Assembly (NCBI GenBank): GCA_001986395.2
Contig: MQVO02000026.1
Span: 248,001-312,000 of the forward strand
Direction of reading: 5' to 3'
DNA length: 64,000 bases
From: Irpex lacteus
Taxonomy: Eukaryota; Basidiomycota; Agaricomycetes; Polyporales; Irpicaceae
Each line of letters starts with the position of its first letter. Positions within the stretch are counted from its first letter, which is position 1. This document shows positions 39,124 through 50,919 of this stretch, one piece after another. The notes beneath the pieces were generated by a model. It had not been told where the DNA came from. It searched no databases and was given only the letters and a program-made list of their open reading frames with translations. The position numbers and the translations under genes are program-made.

Positions 39124-39512
39124 ACGATTTCTCTGAAACGATCCTCATGACTTATCCTTATTAGCGCAACGGATTATGTAGACTGTCAAGACTGTGTAGT
39201 CACCTTTTAATATTGCGAATGCGACGGTAGAGCTCTTAGCTCATTTAAGTACGTTTATCCGGCGTGATTTTGCGGTGAATCAGAGGAGGCAAGTTAGCAC
39301 GCTCTTCTTTCTGCTGTTCAATCTCCTTCTGGGCCGTCTAGTCAGATCTCATATTCGACGTTCTCATCTAGGTACAGCAAATAGTCAGACGGACCTCTAT
39401 TGTGAGGCAAAGCAGATATATGTACATGTTTCGACAAGTCACAAGATATGGCTACAGTATTTTTGCAATGGAATGCTGCTAATTAGAGCTTAGCTGCACA
39501 AGTCCGAGGGGT
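39124..39512. other. Intergenic between convergent genes
   Basis: This is 389 bp with the 3' untranslated regions of repeat protein A and the MYND gene. No gene is seen. Confidence 0.5.
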
Positions 39513-40416
39513 CTAGAATGCCACCTTGAAGCAGCCAAACTTATGACTGGCCTTCCAATCGCGCTTTTGACAGCCCTGGCCACAATACCTGACTGCTTTG
39601 CAGTTCGAACACGTCAGCTCGGCGTCCTCCATACACACCACACAGATATCCTCCCCCGACGAGCTCTCCAAAAACTCCCGCGACGAAGTGAGGTAATACC
39701 CTGTGGGACACACATATTTCTCGAGCGTGTTCAGCAACCCATCGAATCTCGCTATCTCCGTGCGCTGGAAAAAGTCGAGGGCCTCACTGTTTGCCGTGGC
39801 TTTGTGAAGCTCCGCGACTTTGGCGGAGAGACGTTTTCGTAGATCCGCGTCCAAGCAAGATTGGCCATCGTCCCCTACAGATGTGTCGCACCATATCATG
39901 AAAGTGATGAGTAAGGAGCAGATGTGGCCAGGCCCGCTCGGTCGCTTCCAAGGGATGCCGTCAACGAATGCAGTGGTAATGATGGTGGGGATATCTGCTA
40001 TCAGGGATTTGTTGCGGAGAAAACGCCGGAAGTAGGGGTTGACTTTGGGCTCTGGGAAAAGAGAGAAGATTTGTATGTAACTCGCCAGCGCGATCCGCTG
40101 AGTCTTTGGGTCGAGTTTTCGCAAAGCGGTGGCTAATGCTGGGAGGTGCGCGGCGCAAAAGGCCTTATATATTGCGTCCAGAGTTGCACGAGGGAGAGCG
40201 GTGAGAGCGTTGAGCTGAAAGACAAGATGAGATGTTATGCATGTACTTTCCCCATGCCATACGAACCTGACTCTGTAGCTCTTTCTCTTCTTCTGGGGTA
40301 AAATCTGTGTCTACTGCAAGCGGCGTGTCAAGGAGGAGCGCATTCTTGGCTACTAGTTGTGCCATTGAGACGGCTTCTTTCTTAACATCATCCTTCTGGT
40401 TCACCCTTCCGTTCAT
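39513..40416 (-). CDS. MYND zinc-finger protein
   Basis: Two exons (40267-40416, 39513-40214) give 283 aa. The C-terminal ~40 residues form a MYND finger, a protein-interaction zinc domain: 'CVVCMEDAELTCSNCKAVRY', then 'CGQGCQKRDWKASHKFGC', with all Cys/His ligands in the expected spacing. The preceding part is helical and unassigned ('LNALTALPRATLDAIYKAF', 'IQIFSLFPEPKVNPYFRRF'). Proteins of this shape are common in agaricomycetes and have no agreed function. The intron runs GTTCGT to TTTCAG. I start at the ATG at 40416; an in-frame ATG at 40485 would add 23 residues. No SET domain is present, so it is not an SMYD methyltransferase. Confidence 0.85.
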
Positions 40417-40991
40417 AGTCACAGTCTCCCTTGTTTTGTCGGTTGGTTGGCGGGGTCTGAGGATGGCAGTAATAAAGGTCGTCACGGTGGCGTGAACGTA
40501 ATGAGGAAAGACTGACGCCGATAAGATCTTCTCGGGTAAGCCTGCATGTAAGTACTACTCTTGTCTTCATGTTTGTCCGACTCGCAGCTGCTATCGCTTT
40601 CTGTCACACCTCGTACTATGGTATAGTAGTAGTGTTCCGTTATGCCTCACAGCAGTGTCTTGACAAATATACTGGACGTATCCTTCAAATCGCTTCCCTG
40701 CGTCTTTACTGCTTGCTAGTACCCTTCAGTAGAACACAAACAATCGAAATTTAACTTTGCCAGGTTACATATAGTAGAGTGCAGAACATGCACACTAACT
40801 CCTCTCTGTCACTGTGTAATAAACTGCACAACGTCGGCCTCGCTTGACGAATGCACTGTTTACATGGCCGGCTGCCTCAAAAGCCCAATTCCGAGAACGC
40901 CCTCCAAGCTCCCATCGTGAGGAACCGTATCGCGAGGGGTCATTGAGCGATGTCCCTTCCATCCAGGTACGCTCTATGTGCACATGTACAG
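40417..40991. other. Intergenic, no gene seen
   Basis: This is 575 bp between two minus-strand genes. It should hold the MYND promoter and the 3' end of the carbonic anhydrase gene. Confidence 0.5.
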
Positions 40992-41926
40992 TCAGCCACA
41001 TGCAGAAACAGGTATTTCGAGCACGAAATCAGAACCCACCCAGTGCTTCGGCTCCGGTCCATACTTCGACACACCCAGATCCTTCACCAACCCAGTTTCA
41101 ACGTCGTACACCCACCCATGAACGCCCAGCAGATGGCTTCGACCCTCATGCGCCCAAGCCTTCTGCACGACTTTGCTCTTCATGACGTTCTCCACCTGTT
41201 TTTTGACGTTTTCCTCCGTCAGCTCTTCCACGCTCAGTGCCTTCCCTTTAACAGCAATGTGACGCAGATCGGCGAGCCACTCGTCCAATGGTGCAGGTGG
41301 AGGCCACGAAGTGCTATGGAAAGGCTCAGTTGAGTGTGGTTCACGATCGAGACTACGCTTGGGGAAGGATTTGCTCTTTGTTGAAGAGTCAGCGTCGACG
41401 CAGACAGCGAGAGCACCGCAGTTCGTGTGACCTGCGACGATGATATGCTCGACACCTATCTCAGTGATAGCGTGCACGAGAACCGACTGGAGGTTTAGGT
41501 CGTGCGAGTGGACTTGGCTGTAGCAAGGGATGTAATAATTGAGATCATTGTTCGGATTTGCAAGAAAGGATGTACATACTTTGCGACATTTCGATGACTG
41601 CATATCTGGCCTGGTGCACCACCGAGAATAGTGGTCTCGGGAACACGTGAATCTGTGCACCCAATCCACAGAATCTGCATCCAGTAGGAGATATTGTCAG
41701 GTCTTGTCTTACAATCCACTCAAGGGCATAGAGCAACGTTACCACATTTCTCGAATAAAGCACGAACCTTGGGGTGTTGGACTTTGTTACCCTCGGAGAA
41801 GAAAGTAGGTTCTTGCTTTTTGACTTTCTGTGCCCACTCTATGTTTTGCTCGACCAGCTGGCGTAACGTTTCATCCTGGATGTTTTGTATGTTGGCTGGT
41901 ACTTCAGTTATAGCGTCTTGGGACAT
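40992..41926 (-). CDS. Beta-class carbonic anhydrase
   Basis: Zinc enzyme interconverting CO2 and bicarbonate. Three exons (41768-41926, 41580-41674, 40992-41517) give 259 aa. Active-site motifs are complete: '[18 protein letters not shown]' with the first zinc Cys and the Asp-Arg dyad, '[11 protein letters not shown]', and '[16 protein letters not shown]' with the zinc His and second Cys. '[20 protein letters not shown]' near the C-terminus is typical of fungal beta enzymes. An insert of about 25 Ser/Pro/His-rich residues between helices is longer than usual. There is no clear presequence, so cytosolic action is likely. The start is the ATG opening '[19 protein letters not shown]'. Confidence 0.95.
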
Positions 41927-43018
41927 CTACGAATAAATCAGTGGTGTAATTTAGTCTATGGTCGGTAGGAGGAGGTCGTGGAAGACAAGAGGCGCACCTT
42001 TGCGAGTTTCTCGAGGTTTCAATCGCACACTTCGCTCGAGACGATATATTTATAGCCCGAGAGTGTGATAACCCGCGGAGGCGGTGAAAACAAATGTCGA
42101 CATGGCAGAAAGCATGTGTTTCGGGTGACATCTCCATTTGTTGAGTCCTCATGGTCGCTGTTCGTGAGCCCCGATAAAGAGTGGTGTAAAGCAAGATAGG
42201 ACATTCATGATGCATGATCGGCGGCGGCTCCATGAAGGTGAAGCATTCTGTAATCCGAGCACTCATCATCATGGCTTCTACGTTATGAACCTAAACTACG
42301 TACCTCTCAGCTAATTGGTGTTCTCCTAATTCTCGCGGGGAGTGGTACGCGAACCAACCTCACAACTAGGACGGGACGTCAGAAGCCACCGCATGGTTCA
42401 TCCGCCGTCCCGCATATCAAGATAGCTTGAGCATGCAAATCTATGCAAATTCGCCATGAGAGCCATGTGGGCAAGACGAGTGTAGATGAAAGCGATAAAC
42501 AAGCTTGGGTGTGCTCGTCTTGTGTTTAGAGCAGATTCAAAGCGTACCTGAAGGGGATCATGCACCCCCGAGCGTGTGCAGGTGATAATGGCACACGCGG
42601 CCGAGTCCCTGGTTACTGCACATCCTAGAGTGATTTTGGAGCCGCTCATGTCAGTGAAGTCAATCTTCATAAATTCATGGTACCGGAAAGATCAGTATTC
42701 ACTGGATTCGAAGTTGCTCGTGGTGGTTGAGAGCAAAGAAGACCGCGCGCCAATAACTGACAAGGCCCGATCTGCAATCAAATCGAACCGAACGCAAGCT
42801 GAGGTTATCGATCAACAGTGCCAGTGCTTTCAAGTTCGCCGAGTCGCATCGTCGTGGTCGCGCACTCTCTATCTCTTACCCTGCCTTGCTTCCTGTCGAT
42901 AATAGGGGACTTCAGAGTTCGTTTCATTATTGACAATGAGCGCAATCAATTCAGATATTACGTGATTGGACATGGTTACAGCTCATGTTCTTACAGTTGC
43001 TTGTACGTAGTGTCGTAC
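41927..43018. other. Intergenic, no gene supported
   Basis: About 1.1 kb holds the carbonic anhydrase promoter on the left. Frames here have no recognisable domains. Confidence 0.45.
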
Positions 43019-43812
43019 TTAGTGCTTTAAATCCTTCTTGAGTACGACATGTTTGAGTTCTTGGTCCGCAAGAGTCTTCAACCTCCCGAGATGCTCAAAG
43101 AACGAAGGCGGCGCTGTAGCGACGAACTGGTCAAATTCCTAGCATCCAGTATCAATGCCTGTTCTTGGGAGCGGAAAAGACAAGCGAGCACGTACCTCTT
43201 TGCTGTTCCAACCAAGTACAACAGCAAATCTCCTATCGTCCTCAACAACCGACCCCCATCCTCCCCTGTTCTTTACCGCATCGTTCGCCAGTATCTTGTC
43301 AATCAATTCCGACAAAAGACCTTTGAATTCCTCCTTGTCGGTATCTTCCTTCAAGTCCCAGAACACGAACTCCGTGATGGGAGCGTTCAAAGCATCCTCA
43401 GGAGTAGAGGTGGAGAGGAAGGTGTGCTGAACAAATTCGAATTTGGCAGCAATTTGACCGATGGACTTGGCCATCGTAGGGGCAACGTCTTTATTGTCGA
43501 GGAGAGCTTTGTGATGGCCAACGGTTTCCCATACTGTACTTCAGCGGTAAGTTGGCGTACTCCGACGGAGAACTATTTATGAGGCGTACAGATTGCACCA
43601 TAGAACTTTTCGGGATCCTGAACTTCAGTACCAAAGTATGAGCTGTAAAATGAATGAGTAAGACTTGAGTTCGATGAGATTTCATGTGAGTCATACGAAA
43701 TATGCCCATCGGCCTTGTTCAAGATGTCGAATGCCTCTCGAGCAGCCGCAACACCCTCGGACCTGCAACGATCTGTTCCAATCGCACGAAATATCTCGAG
43801 AACGGGTGCCAT
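43019..43812 (-). CDS. Dimeric alpha/beta-barrel (ABM/Dabb-like) protein
   Basis: Four exons (43697-43812, 43590-43642, 43196-43533, 43019-43138) give 208 aa. Segments such as 'YGAILWETVGHHKALLDNKD' and 'EFVQHTFLSTSTPEDALNAP' have the look of fungal proteins built from two antibiotic-biosynthesis-monooxygenase-type ferredoxin-like folds. 'GGWGSVVEDDRRFAVVLGWN' and 'EFDQFVATAPPSFFEHLGRL' continue the pattern. Members range from small monooxygenases to stress proteins of unknown role; no cofactor site can be read here. The start 'MAPVLEIFRAIGTDRC' is the first ATG. The protein is soluble, with no signal peptide. The reading frame holds across three introns. Confidence 0.75.
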
Positions 43813-44943
43813 GTCGGATATTCTGCAGTGGCAATGATATATCTAGGTGATAAAACGGTAAGTACTGATAAGGAGTGACTTCGTGGGTAAGGAGTGCAAC
43901 CTGCTTGTGCCAGTCCCGAGCCGCAGTAGTCTATATATACAAAGTCAGACTCTCCAGGCGCAAGATGCGTGAAATATGCGAACTACCGGCGATTAGGCAT
44001 ACAAATCGTTATGCTCAATTTTTGGATGCAACCCGTAATGTTACTAATGTACCGGCAAAGGCAGCGAACGGCGATGACAAATCACACAGTTGCCTGCCAT
44101 GGATGAGTAAGTGTGAAGTCTTCCGTGCTAGTCGTCCCATGTTGTGAAAATACTGCGGGTGTATAAGTGAGACCACGCCGAATGACCGGTATCGGTAAAT
44201 ACTCAAGTACTCACATAGTGATTTATCTGCTTCACCCAATATGTCCGAACCGTAAGGACAACCCAGATTCCAGATACTTCAAGTGAACTTGAGACGGTGC
44301 AGGATCTCTGCTAAGCTGTATCAACCGAGTATATGAGGCCCAATGGTATTAGAGGGAGTGAGTAGAGTTGTATGCTGCACAATCTTATAAGTATACGCAT
44401 CGCGTAACCGGAGTAGGGGCCCCCCGCGAAATTTGGATCTAAGACCAGGGGTGCCAGGGGTCAAACTTACCTGTTAAGGTAGTCCTCCCTGGCTTGGGCG
44501 ATACAGGCGCCCGCACGTGCACCAGTTAGGTGCTGTATAGCCTACTAGCTGCTACCCGCGACTTCGTCACGGGCGAGAAAGACAGCAGACATTGAAGTGA
44601 TGACGCCGCGGCGAGAAGCCAGCTTCGAATCGCGAGGCCCTCTGCCAGGGTTACACGAGTCATAGGGATTTGTGCGGAGAAGTCAGTACATGAGTGTGAT
44701 GCCACAAAATGAAAGGAAAAGCACGACAACCCCATCATCGTGCATATGAAGAATCACAGCACTGCGAAGACAGCTGAAACGAAACAGAAACGCGCGGACG
44801 AAAAGGCGGAGAGTAAGGCGCAACATGTGACCGTGAACGAATACGTATCTAAAAGAGGCAGGTACCGGATTTGGACACGAGGCCGGGAAAGGCAACCCCG
44901 GGGAGCTAGCTCCCTTATGAATATAGATAGGGGGCGTCAGCTT
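43813..44943. other. Intergenic with repeat-like GC-rich patch
   Basis: The left half is the promoter region of the barrel protein. From about 44410 the sequence becomes GC-rich and element-like, with 'GGGGCCCCCCGCG' near 44417 and the imperfect palindrome 'CCCGCGACTTCGTCACGGG' near 44556. It leads into the perfect tandem repeat. No protein of a transposon is seen. Confidence 0.45.
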
Positions 44944-45075
44944 GGGTCGAGCCAGGACCCAAGGGACCCAGTTAGGTACACCCCTGGCCATGAGGAAGTA
45001 CCTGGTTTCGGGTCGAGCCAGGACCCAAGGGACCCAGTTAGGTACACCCCTGGCCATGAGGAAGTACCTGGTTTC
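44944..45075. repeat. Perfect 66-bp direct tandem repeat, two copies
   Basis: Two adjacent identical copies (44944-45009 and 45010-45075) start 'GGGTCGAGCCAGGACCCAAG' and end 'AGTACCTGGTTTC'. Length 66 keeps all frames open through the pair. Identity indicates a recent duplication. A short ACAACG run follows near 45109. The repeat ends about 95 bp before the next gene's start codon, so it lies in that gene's promoter or leader. Confidence 0.95.
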
Positions 45076-45170
45076 CGCGCTTTCCAGTCTGTATCCTTGA
45101 CCGTCACGACAACGACAACGACAACGACAACATTGCTTTCTTCTATCACAACTCTCCCCCCGTGAACGTC

Positions 45171-46516
45171 ATGCCTCTTGTTGGTCGAGAGTCTACGCCA
45201 TTACCGCCCAATGACTTTCAGGACGAGCAGCAACACGCAGCATACGAACATTGTCTCTGGCTCGAACGTCAGCAGACTTGGGGTCTCGACGTTAACGTGC
45301 AGGCTGATGGAGCCCGTGGAATCATGTCGGGTATGCCCCCTTGCATCGCTGCACGAGCGCTAGGTTACGCCATGCGCTTCGCGCCCTGCGATGAGGGCCG
45401 CGAAGCTGTCGTCCAAGATATTTGTGCTTATGGGAACGGCCTAGAAAATCTCGCTAGGCTTGCTCACCTCTATGTGTACGGACTCTGCCGCACCTGTAAG
45501 TGACGTTGTTTGTTCATCCCGTTCCATCTATGTAATCTACATACAGTTTATGGTCCCAAGGGCCCGACAGTCCCCGTATCTACCGCCCAAACACCTAGAT
45601 TGTCTTTGGAGAACATTGCGAAAGACGAGGCCTTTCTCGCAAAATCCACCAGTAGCCGAGATGCCGTACGGAAGCAGGTAAATCTCTCCTTTTTTCCCAC
45701 TTTTTTCGTCTACGAGAGCTGACATGTCAGCATAGACCTTAGTTCGCGACAAAAAGTGTTGTATATTCACCGGTTATATGGACTCGCAGCAAATGTTATT
45801 AGGTATCAAGGCTGGGGAGAAATATGCTCGTGATAACGCTGCGCTCACGAAGGTGGCGCATATAATCACTCAATCTCTAGGCAAGAATACGCAAGGGGAC
45901 AGTCCATCCGCCTCAGAGAAGGTGCTGTACAAGTTATCTCTACCGCAACCCAGTTTCTCACAATCCCTAGGCCGAATGGGCCAGGACGGCGGGAGCTATG
46001 ATAGAGCAATTCGGAGGGTTACAAGCAAAGGAGCTCGGCTCAGAACTTCTGCATAGCCCTATGAATGCTTTCACAGCAATCGAAACCGCCCACCATTACT
46101 TTGACCACCTTCAGCTTTGGTTGACTCCAGTGAAAAAAATGGTCTGTTTGGTTGCTATCTAGTCGCGTCTAGGGCTGAATTGTCATCAGGAAATGGATCA
46201 GGAAACAGAAACCATCGTCCCAAATACTTACAACGTCGAGTACACCTCGGATGTTGACATGGTAGTACCGCATTTGAAGAGCCGTATTACTTTCCAGCCA
46301 TGCGAAGTTAATGGTGTTGTCATCCCACCCCCTCATCCTCGACTCCTTGCCCTCCACGCTGCCTGTGCGGGGATCGCCAACATGTCTGGCGCGGCGGAGT
46401 ATATAGAAGAGACTTTCAGGGATACCGAGCCGATTGCTGTCATGACCGAACCAAATGCGGTCAACGAATTGACTCGGGCTCTGACAGTCATAGAGTTGAT
46501 TAGAGGTGAAGGGTAG
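45171..46516 (+). CDS. HNH-endonuclease-like domain protein
   Basis: Five exons (45171-45495, 45547-45677, 45736-45921, 45971-46141, 46190-46516) give 379 aa. After a ~140-residue N-terminal part, 'TLVRDKKCCIFTGYMDSQQ' and 'LTKVAHIITQSLG' resemble the first strands and the catalytic His of the HNH_2-type domain common in agaricomycete proteins. 'SPMNAFTAIETAHHYFDHLQ' then fits the Asn and last His positions of that motif. The C-terminal part ('HLKSRITFQPCEVNGVVIPP', 'LLALHAACAGIANMSGAAEY') also matches how these proteins usually end. In other family members such domains are of unknown biological role; nuclease activity is not shown. The gene follows a repeat-rich patch. All five exons stay in frame, so the gene appears intact. 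Confidence 0.72.
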
Positions 46517-47250
46517 TATACTTATTGTACTTAACTTAGTAGCAACCACCGCTCTCAATGTGCGCATAATACGAACCTCGTTAGATAGCCTCCGCCTTTC
46601 TGCACACCAATTGAAAGATTGTTCTTGGTATGACAATAAAGATGCGAAACGGTACTAAGTACGTCCTTGAATATTGAAGCTTAATATTGAAGTCCCACGT
46701 CGACTCGGATCTCGGAGAAGATGAAAGGAGTGTGCATTGTTTGATGATTGGACGTCAACGGCAACTCGAAGGACGTGTACTTATGATTAAAATTCTGTGC
46801 TCCATAGCTACATACTGAGTCACTGCTTCGTCAATGAACAACTCTCGTCACGGCGTGTAGCATCCTCCGTTAGATCAGAGTAGTCCGAACTCCGATTCCG
46901 AGCGCCACAAGGAATATGGGCGTCCATTACGATTTCTGAGTGTAACGAAGATAATCGTCTTCAGTTCGGTCAGGATCTGCCAGGTTTTGTCAGTAACGCG
47001 ACCTGCTGTCAATGCGTGGGAATGTGCCTTCTGTTACTGAGTAACAAGTTCCATTAGAAACATTTGTAGTTGGGCGCTTTTTTATGGGAATCGGTATTTG
47101 ATGTATAGAGAGCCCAAAACTTAATCATTTGATATGATTGTTACACCAGATTATAGCTACGGAGTAGGCCTACCAGATGGTCAAACTACCATGAGGTAAT
47201 CTCATATATAAGGAAAGATATGAGCTGGATGGTATTGGATGAGGACTTGA

Positions 47251-47355
47251 GATTCAAACTCAGCCAAACTCCGACGCAAGCGCCCAAGTGCGCAAGCAAC
47301 TCGCACCAACTGCTGCTTCAGAAGGTTGTGGGTTCAACTCCCCCTTGAGTCATAT
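47251..47355 (+). other. tRNA-like sequence, probably degenerate or SINE-derived
   Basis: The ends GATTCAA and TTGAGTC can pair over seven positions, and 'GTGGGTTCAACTCCCCC' resembles a T arm and B box with one mismatched pair. The interior does not fold into a normal D and anticodon arm, and position 8 is not T. The segment 'CTTCAGAAGGTTGTGGGTTC' is partly shared with the minus-strand element near 47.67 kb. Confidence 0.35.
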
Positions 47356-47642
47356 TTTATAAGTTGCTCACTTTCGATCATGTAGTGTTCGAAAAATACT
47401 GTAAAATGGAGAAAATAATCTACTGATATGGGTGGATGTTAAATGTAATTTATTATTATATATACATGTCTCAATTCACAATATATAGTTAGCCATAGTA
47501 AAATAGTAGCTGACCTGAGTATTATCATATTATGCGCTATATTAAGTGATACGAAGATCACAGATGTGGCGATGGACTATTTCCGCATTTAATAGTATTT
47601 TACAAAGCATGATAGGATGAAAGAAAAGGTAAAACAAAAAAG

Positions 47643-47745
47643 TGGCCTGTGAGGGATTGGAACTCACAGCCTTCTGAAGATGTATGTAATCATGCTTAGC
47701 CAATCTAGGCAAAGTTAGCGGAAGCAAAATATTTGAGGTAGCTAG
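47643..47745 (-). other. tRNA-like sequence on the minus strand
   Basis: The minus strand reads 'CTTCAGAAGGCTGTGAGTTC' followed by CAATCCC, a B-box-like stretch, with an A-box-like 'GATTGGCTAAGC' before it and a T run after. No proper acceptor stem forms. It shares its core with the element near 47.3 kb, which suggests a small family of tRNA-derived repeats. Confidence 0.35.
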
Positions 47746-48480
47746 ATTGGTCAATACTGTTTAGTAAGCAATCTAAAGCTTAAACAAGTGGCTAAATCAT
47801 TTAAATCATATAATTTTGTCAATAAACTGGTTCCTGAAGGACACTATGCTTAATAATCACATGCTTTCTTTCAGATAGCTCAAAAGGGCAGTGACATAGA
47901 CTCACCGCTTCTTTGGGCGCTTATTTTGCTTTTTTGCTATTTCCAGATGGTGTTACGTGACGTGCAAGTGTCAAAAATGAAAATATGATTTCTGAACCAG
48001 ATTTTGCTCAGTATTTGTAGTAGTTCTTATATTTCTCTATCAAGCTTCTATCTCAACGAGCGCCTTTTTAACTGTCTCAAAGTGTTTCAAAAGTCACTCA
48101 GAAATCGTTACCTGCCACTTGATGGCCACACTCCCACAAGTTGAGTAACACTCAAAGTACTTACTCCCTCTCACCGTCATATATTACTAAGTTCTCGACC
48201 TCTGGAGCATGGTAGTTGTATATTGTGCGTAAGTAATATTCATACATAATTCTAGGTACGATTATCGACTTACTGGTTAGATATTCAAGCCGCAGCGTCA
48301 TTTCATGTTGACGTGTTCCTAAGTTCAAGTCGGTCGCCACAGTATAGTAAGCCGGTACATGCACACGAGTTTTAAGGCTTATGAACTTCGTATGTTTTCT
48401 ATGATCATTATTCATGTCCAATACATCACTCGTTCACGTCTTTCTTGTAGTACTCAATACGAACTCACGCCCAGACGAAC

Positions 48481-50583
48481 ATGCTTCCCCCATCTGGCCT
48501 GTCCTACATTTTTCGTTTGCCTCTTTTTACATCGTCTGCCGAGTCTACAGCTCTATCATACAGCCAACTCCCAGCCACTGAACTTTTAGTTCTACTCTCC
48601 TTCGTTCTTCTGCTCAACGTGGTAAGGCTTGTTGCCGACTACGTTCTGTACGCAGGCATTATCGCCGAGATTGTTCTGGGATCAATATATGGCACCCCTT
48701 TGGCAGCAATCCTGCCAGAAGCATGGGAAACTACCTTTACTGCTCTAGGCTATCTGGGCTTGATTGGTCTTGTTTTTGAAGGCAAGATTATTTTCTCAAC
48801 ATGACGAGATTTACATCACACTAATGGTTACGATCGACGTTCAACGTTCACCAACAGCCTGAGGAGGCCTATCTACCGACCTGCCTGCCCTGCTGGCAAA
48901 CTTACCACTCTCTATATCGTGCGCCACACTTGGTGTAGCACTTCCCATTGCCTTTTCGTTTGCACTATTGCAAGCTGGCTTCAGATCTCCACCACTTGAG
49001 GCATTTGCAGCGGGCTCTGCTCTCGCATCGACAAGCTTGGGAACAACCCTGATGGCTCTGAACAGCGTATCTCCCAAGGGGGAACAACAACAAAAGAACA
49101 CACCTCAAACCAGTAAGTATATCATTGGCATCAACGATATATTCAATACCATAGTAGATTCAGATATGACTAGTGACGCAATAGGCTCGCAGGAGAAGGA
49201 ACATAACGAAGACGGTAAGTTGTCACCCCCGTTGCACATTCCAAACTCAATATAAATTATCTCTCAGACCTCACCGCATCCGTTGTGCGGCCTTTACAAC
49301 GAAGTCGCATAGGAACGATTCTCATTAGCGCAGCAGTCATCGACGATGTCATCGGGCTTGTCCTCGCGTCACTGATACCAGCTCTATCCGAAATCGCGAG
49401 GCCAAATGCACGCCAGAGTTCTGCCCTACCCTGGACAATCATACGTCCAATTGTCAGCTCAGTGCTTATTGCTCTTGTCGCAGCGATTATCGCCCGCTTT
49501 GTTCTTAGGCCCTTATTCTGGTATCGTCAAATCGGGGAACGTTGGTGTGCCCCTGCCCGGGCAGGAAAGCCATGGGGTCTCAAGCGCAGATCCCTGGTTA
49601 GCTCTCGTAATAGTACTTTCCGCGGATTTGGCACTCGAAACCATGCAGACGCTGTTCAGCTCACTCTTGCCGTCCTTTCAGTGAGCGCGTTTTCGGAAAT
49701 CGCATTCTGTACGTACTTATTTCCTCTGAATACCGATCACTTCAGTCGGACTAATAAATTCTTGGATGCCAACGGATATGAAGATACAGGAAGCAGTGTC
49801 CTCTTCGGAGCATACCTCGCGGGATTGACCCTGACGTATATCGCTCTACCTTCTGAGGCCTCGTCTGATGATTCCAAGCAGTCACGAACGGAAGCACTCT
49901 CTTTTGAGAGAATGTACTCCCGTACTATAACTCCGTTGCAAGATCGCTTACTCGCCCCACTTTTCTTTGCAAGTATCGGTTTCTCCATTGTAAGACAAAT
50001 AGTACCGCTTGTTCCACAGAATTCCCATTCATGACCATTGTTCTCCACATATAGCCATTCCGAGCGCTGTGGAGGCCAGTTATCCTGTGGCGAGGTGTTG
50101 TTTATTCCATCCTTATGTGCGCTGCTAAGCTAGCGACTGGTATCCCCATTCTTTGCTGGTCGCTTTGGAAGACCTCACGCGGCACACGATCAGCCAAAGA
50201 AAACGATAGCTCAGCGCACCCACAATCCGTACCGCAACGACACAGAACATCGTTGAGATGACAATACGCCCAAACAGTACCCAGCAAGAAACCGAGGTAG
50301 TACTCCGACGCATGATATGGGAGCCACGTTCTCATCCTCGTCACCATCACTCCTCTCGCACCTCGCTCCATCCTTCTTCTTGGGAATCGCGATGGTTTCC
50401 CGAGGCGAGATAGGTTTGCTTGTTGTACAGATTGGTCACGACTCGCAGTCCAGTTTACTCAGCGACGACACGTACCTCATCGCTGTATGGGCTATCTTGT
50501 TGTGTATGTTAGTTGGTCCCATTGGCGTCGGCATCGTGGTAAGGCGGTGGGGTCGATGGTTGCAGGGAGGTGTTTGGGGGTGA
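48481..50583 (+). CDS. Cation/proton antiporter, CPA2/KefB-like
   Basis: Membrane protein exchanging Na+ or K+ for protons. Seven exons (48481-48781, 48864-49112, 49164-49214, 49268-49708, 49784-49989, 50055-50228, 50278-50583) give 575 aa. Many hydrophobic helices are visible: 'ELLVLLSFVLLLNVVRLVAD', 'IIAEIVLGSIYG', 'LGYLGLIGLVFEGGLSTDLP' and 'SCATLGVALPIAFSFALLQA'. The conserved acidic pair lies in 'IGTILISAAVIDDVIGLVLA'. Later helices include 'SSVLFGAYLAGLTLTYIALP', 'LLAPLFFASIGFSIPF' and 'FFLGIAMVSRGEIGLLV'. Intron 1 starts with GC instead of GT (GAAG|GCAAGA) and ends CCTGAG; this splicing restores the family sequence FEGGLSTD. Which cation is carried cannot be read by eye. Confidence 0.88.
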
Positions 50584-50919
50584 GTAGGTGGTCTCGAACA
50601 ATGTACGCAGATGGCTACTTCCTTTCTATTTGCTATCAATAATCAACGGAGTTACCGACATGATATAGTATGGTATTCATATGCGACGATGGAGTTGCTA
50701 AGTCAATCGTGCTTCGACACTCTTCGTTATGTATTTGATAAGTATACTAGATATTGGTGTTTTCTGTACCTCAGAAAGTGAGCACGCCTTGTCACTATAA
50801 ACACTTGAATGATTATGAGCTTGAGAGCTCTACCGTTGCATTCGCAATACTGTAAATGGCTACTTTGTACAGCCCACTACGGCATTATCGCTATACTATG
50901 TACCTGCATTCACTTTTTA
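50584..50919. other. Intergenic between convergent genes
   Basis: This is 336 bp with the 3' ends of the antiporter and repeat protein B. No gene is seen. Confidence 0.5.

Larger units (their letters stand above)
46517..48480. other. AT-rich interval without a protein gene
   Basis: About 2 kb, visibly richer in A and T than its neighbours from about 47000 to 48400, with long stop-dense stretches in all frames. It contains two tRNA-like segments described separately. I see no protein-coding gene. The right end is the antiporter promoter. Confidence 0.6.

Noticed and set aside
44740..45165. Open frame through the 66-bp repeat
   Set aside because: A 66-bp unit without stops keeps frames open on both strands; no protein features outside the repeat.
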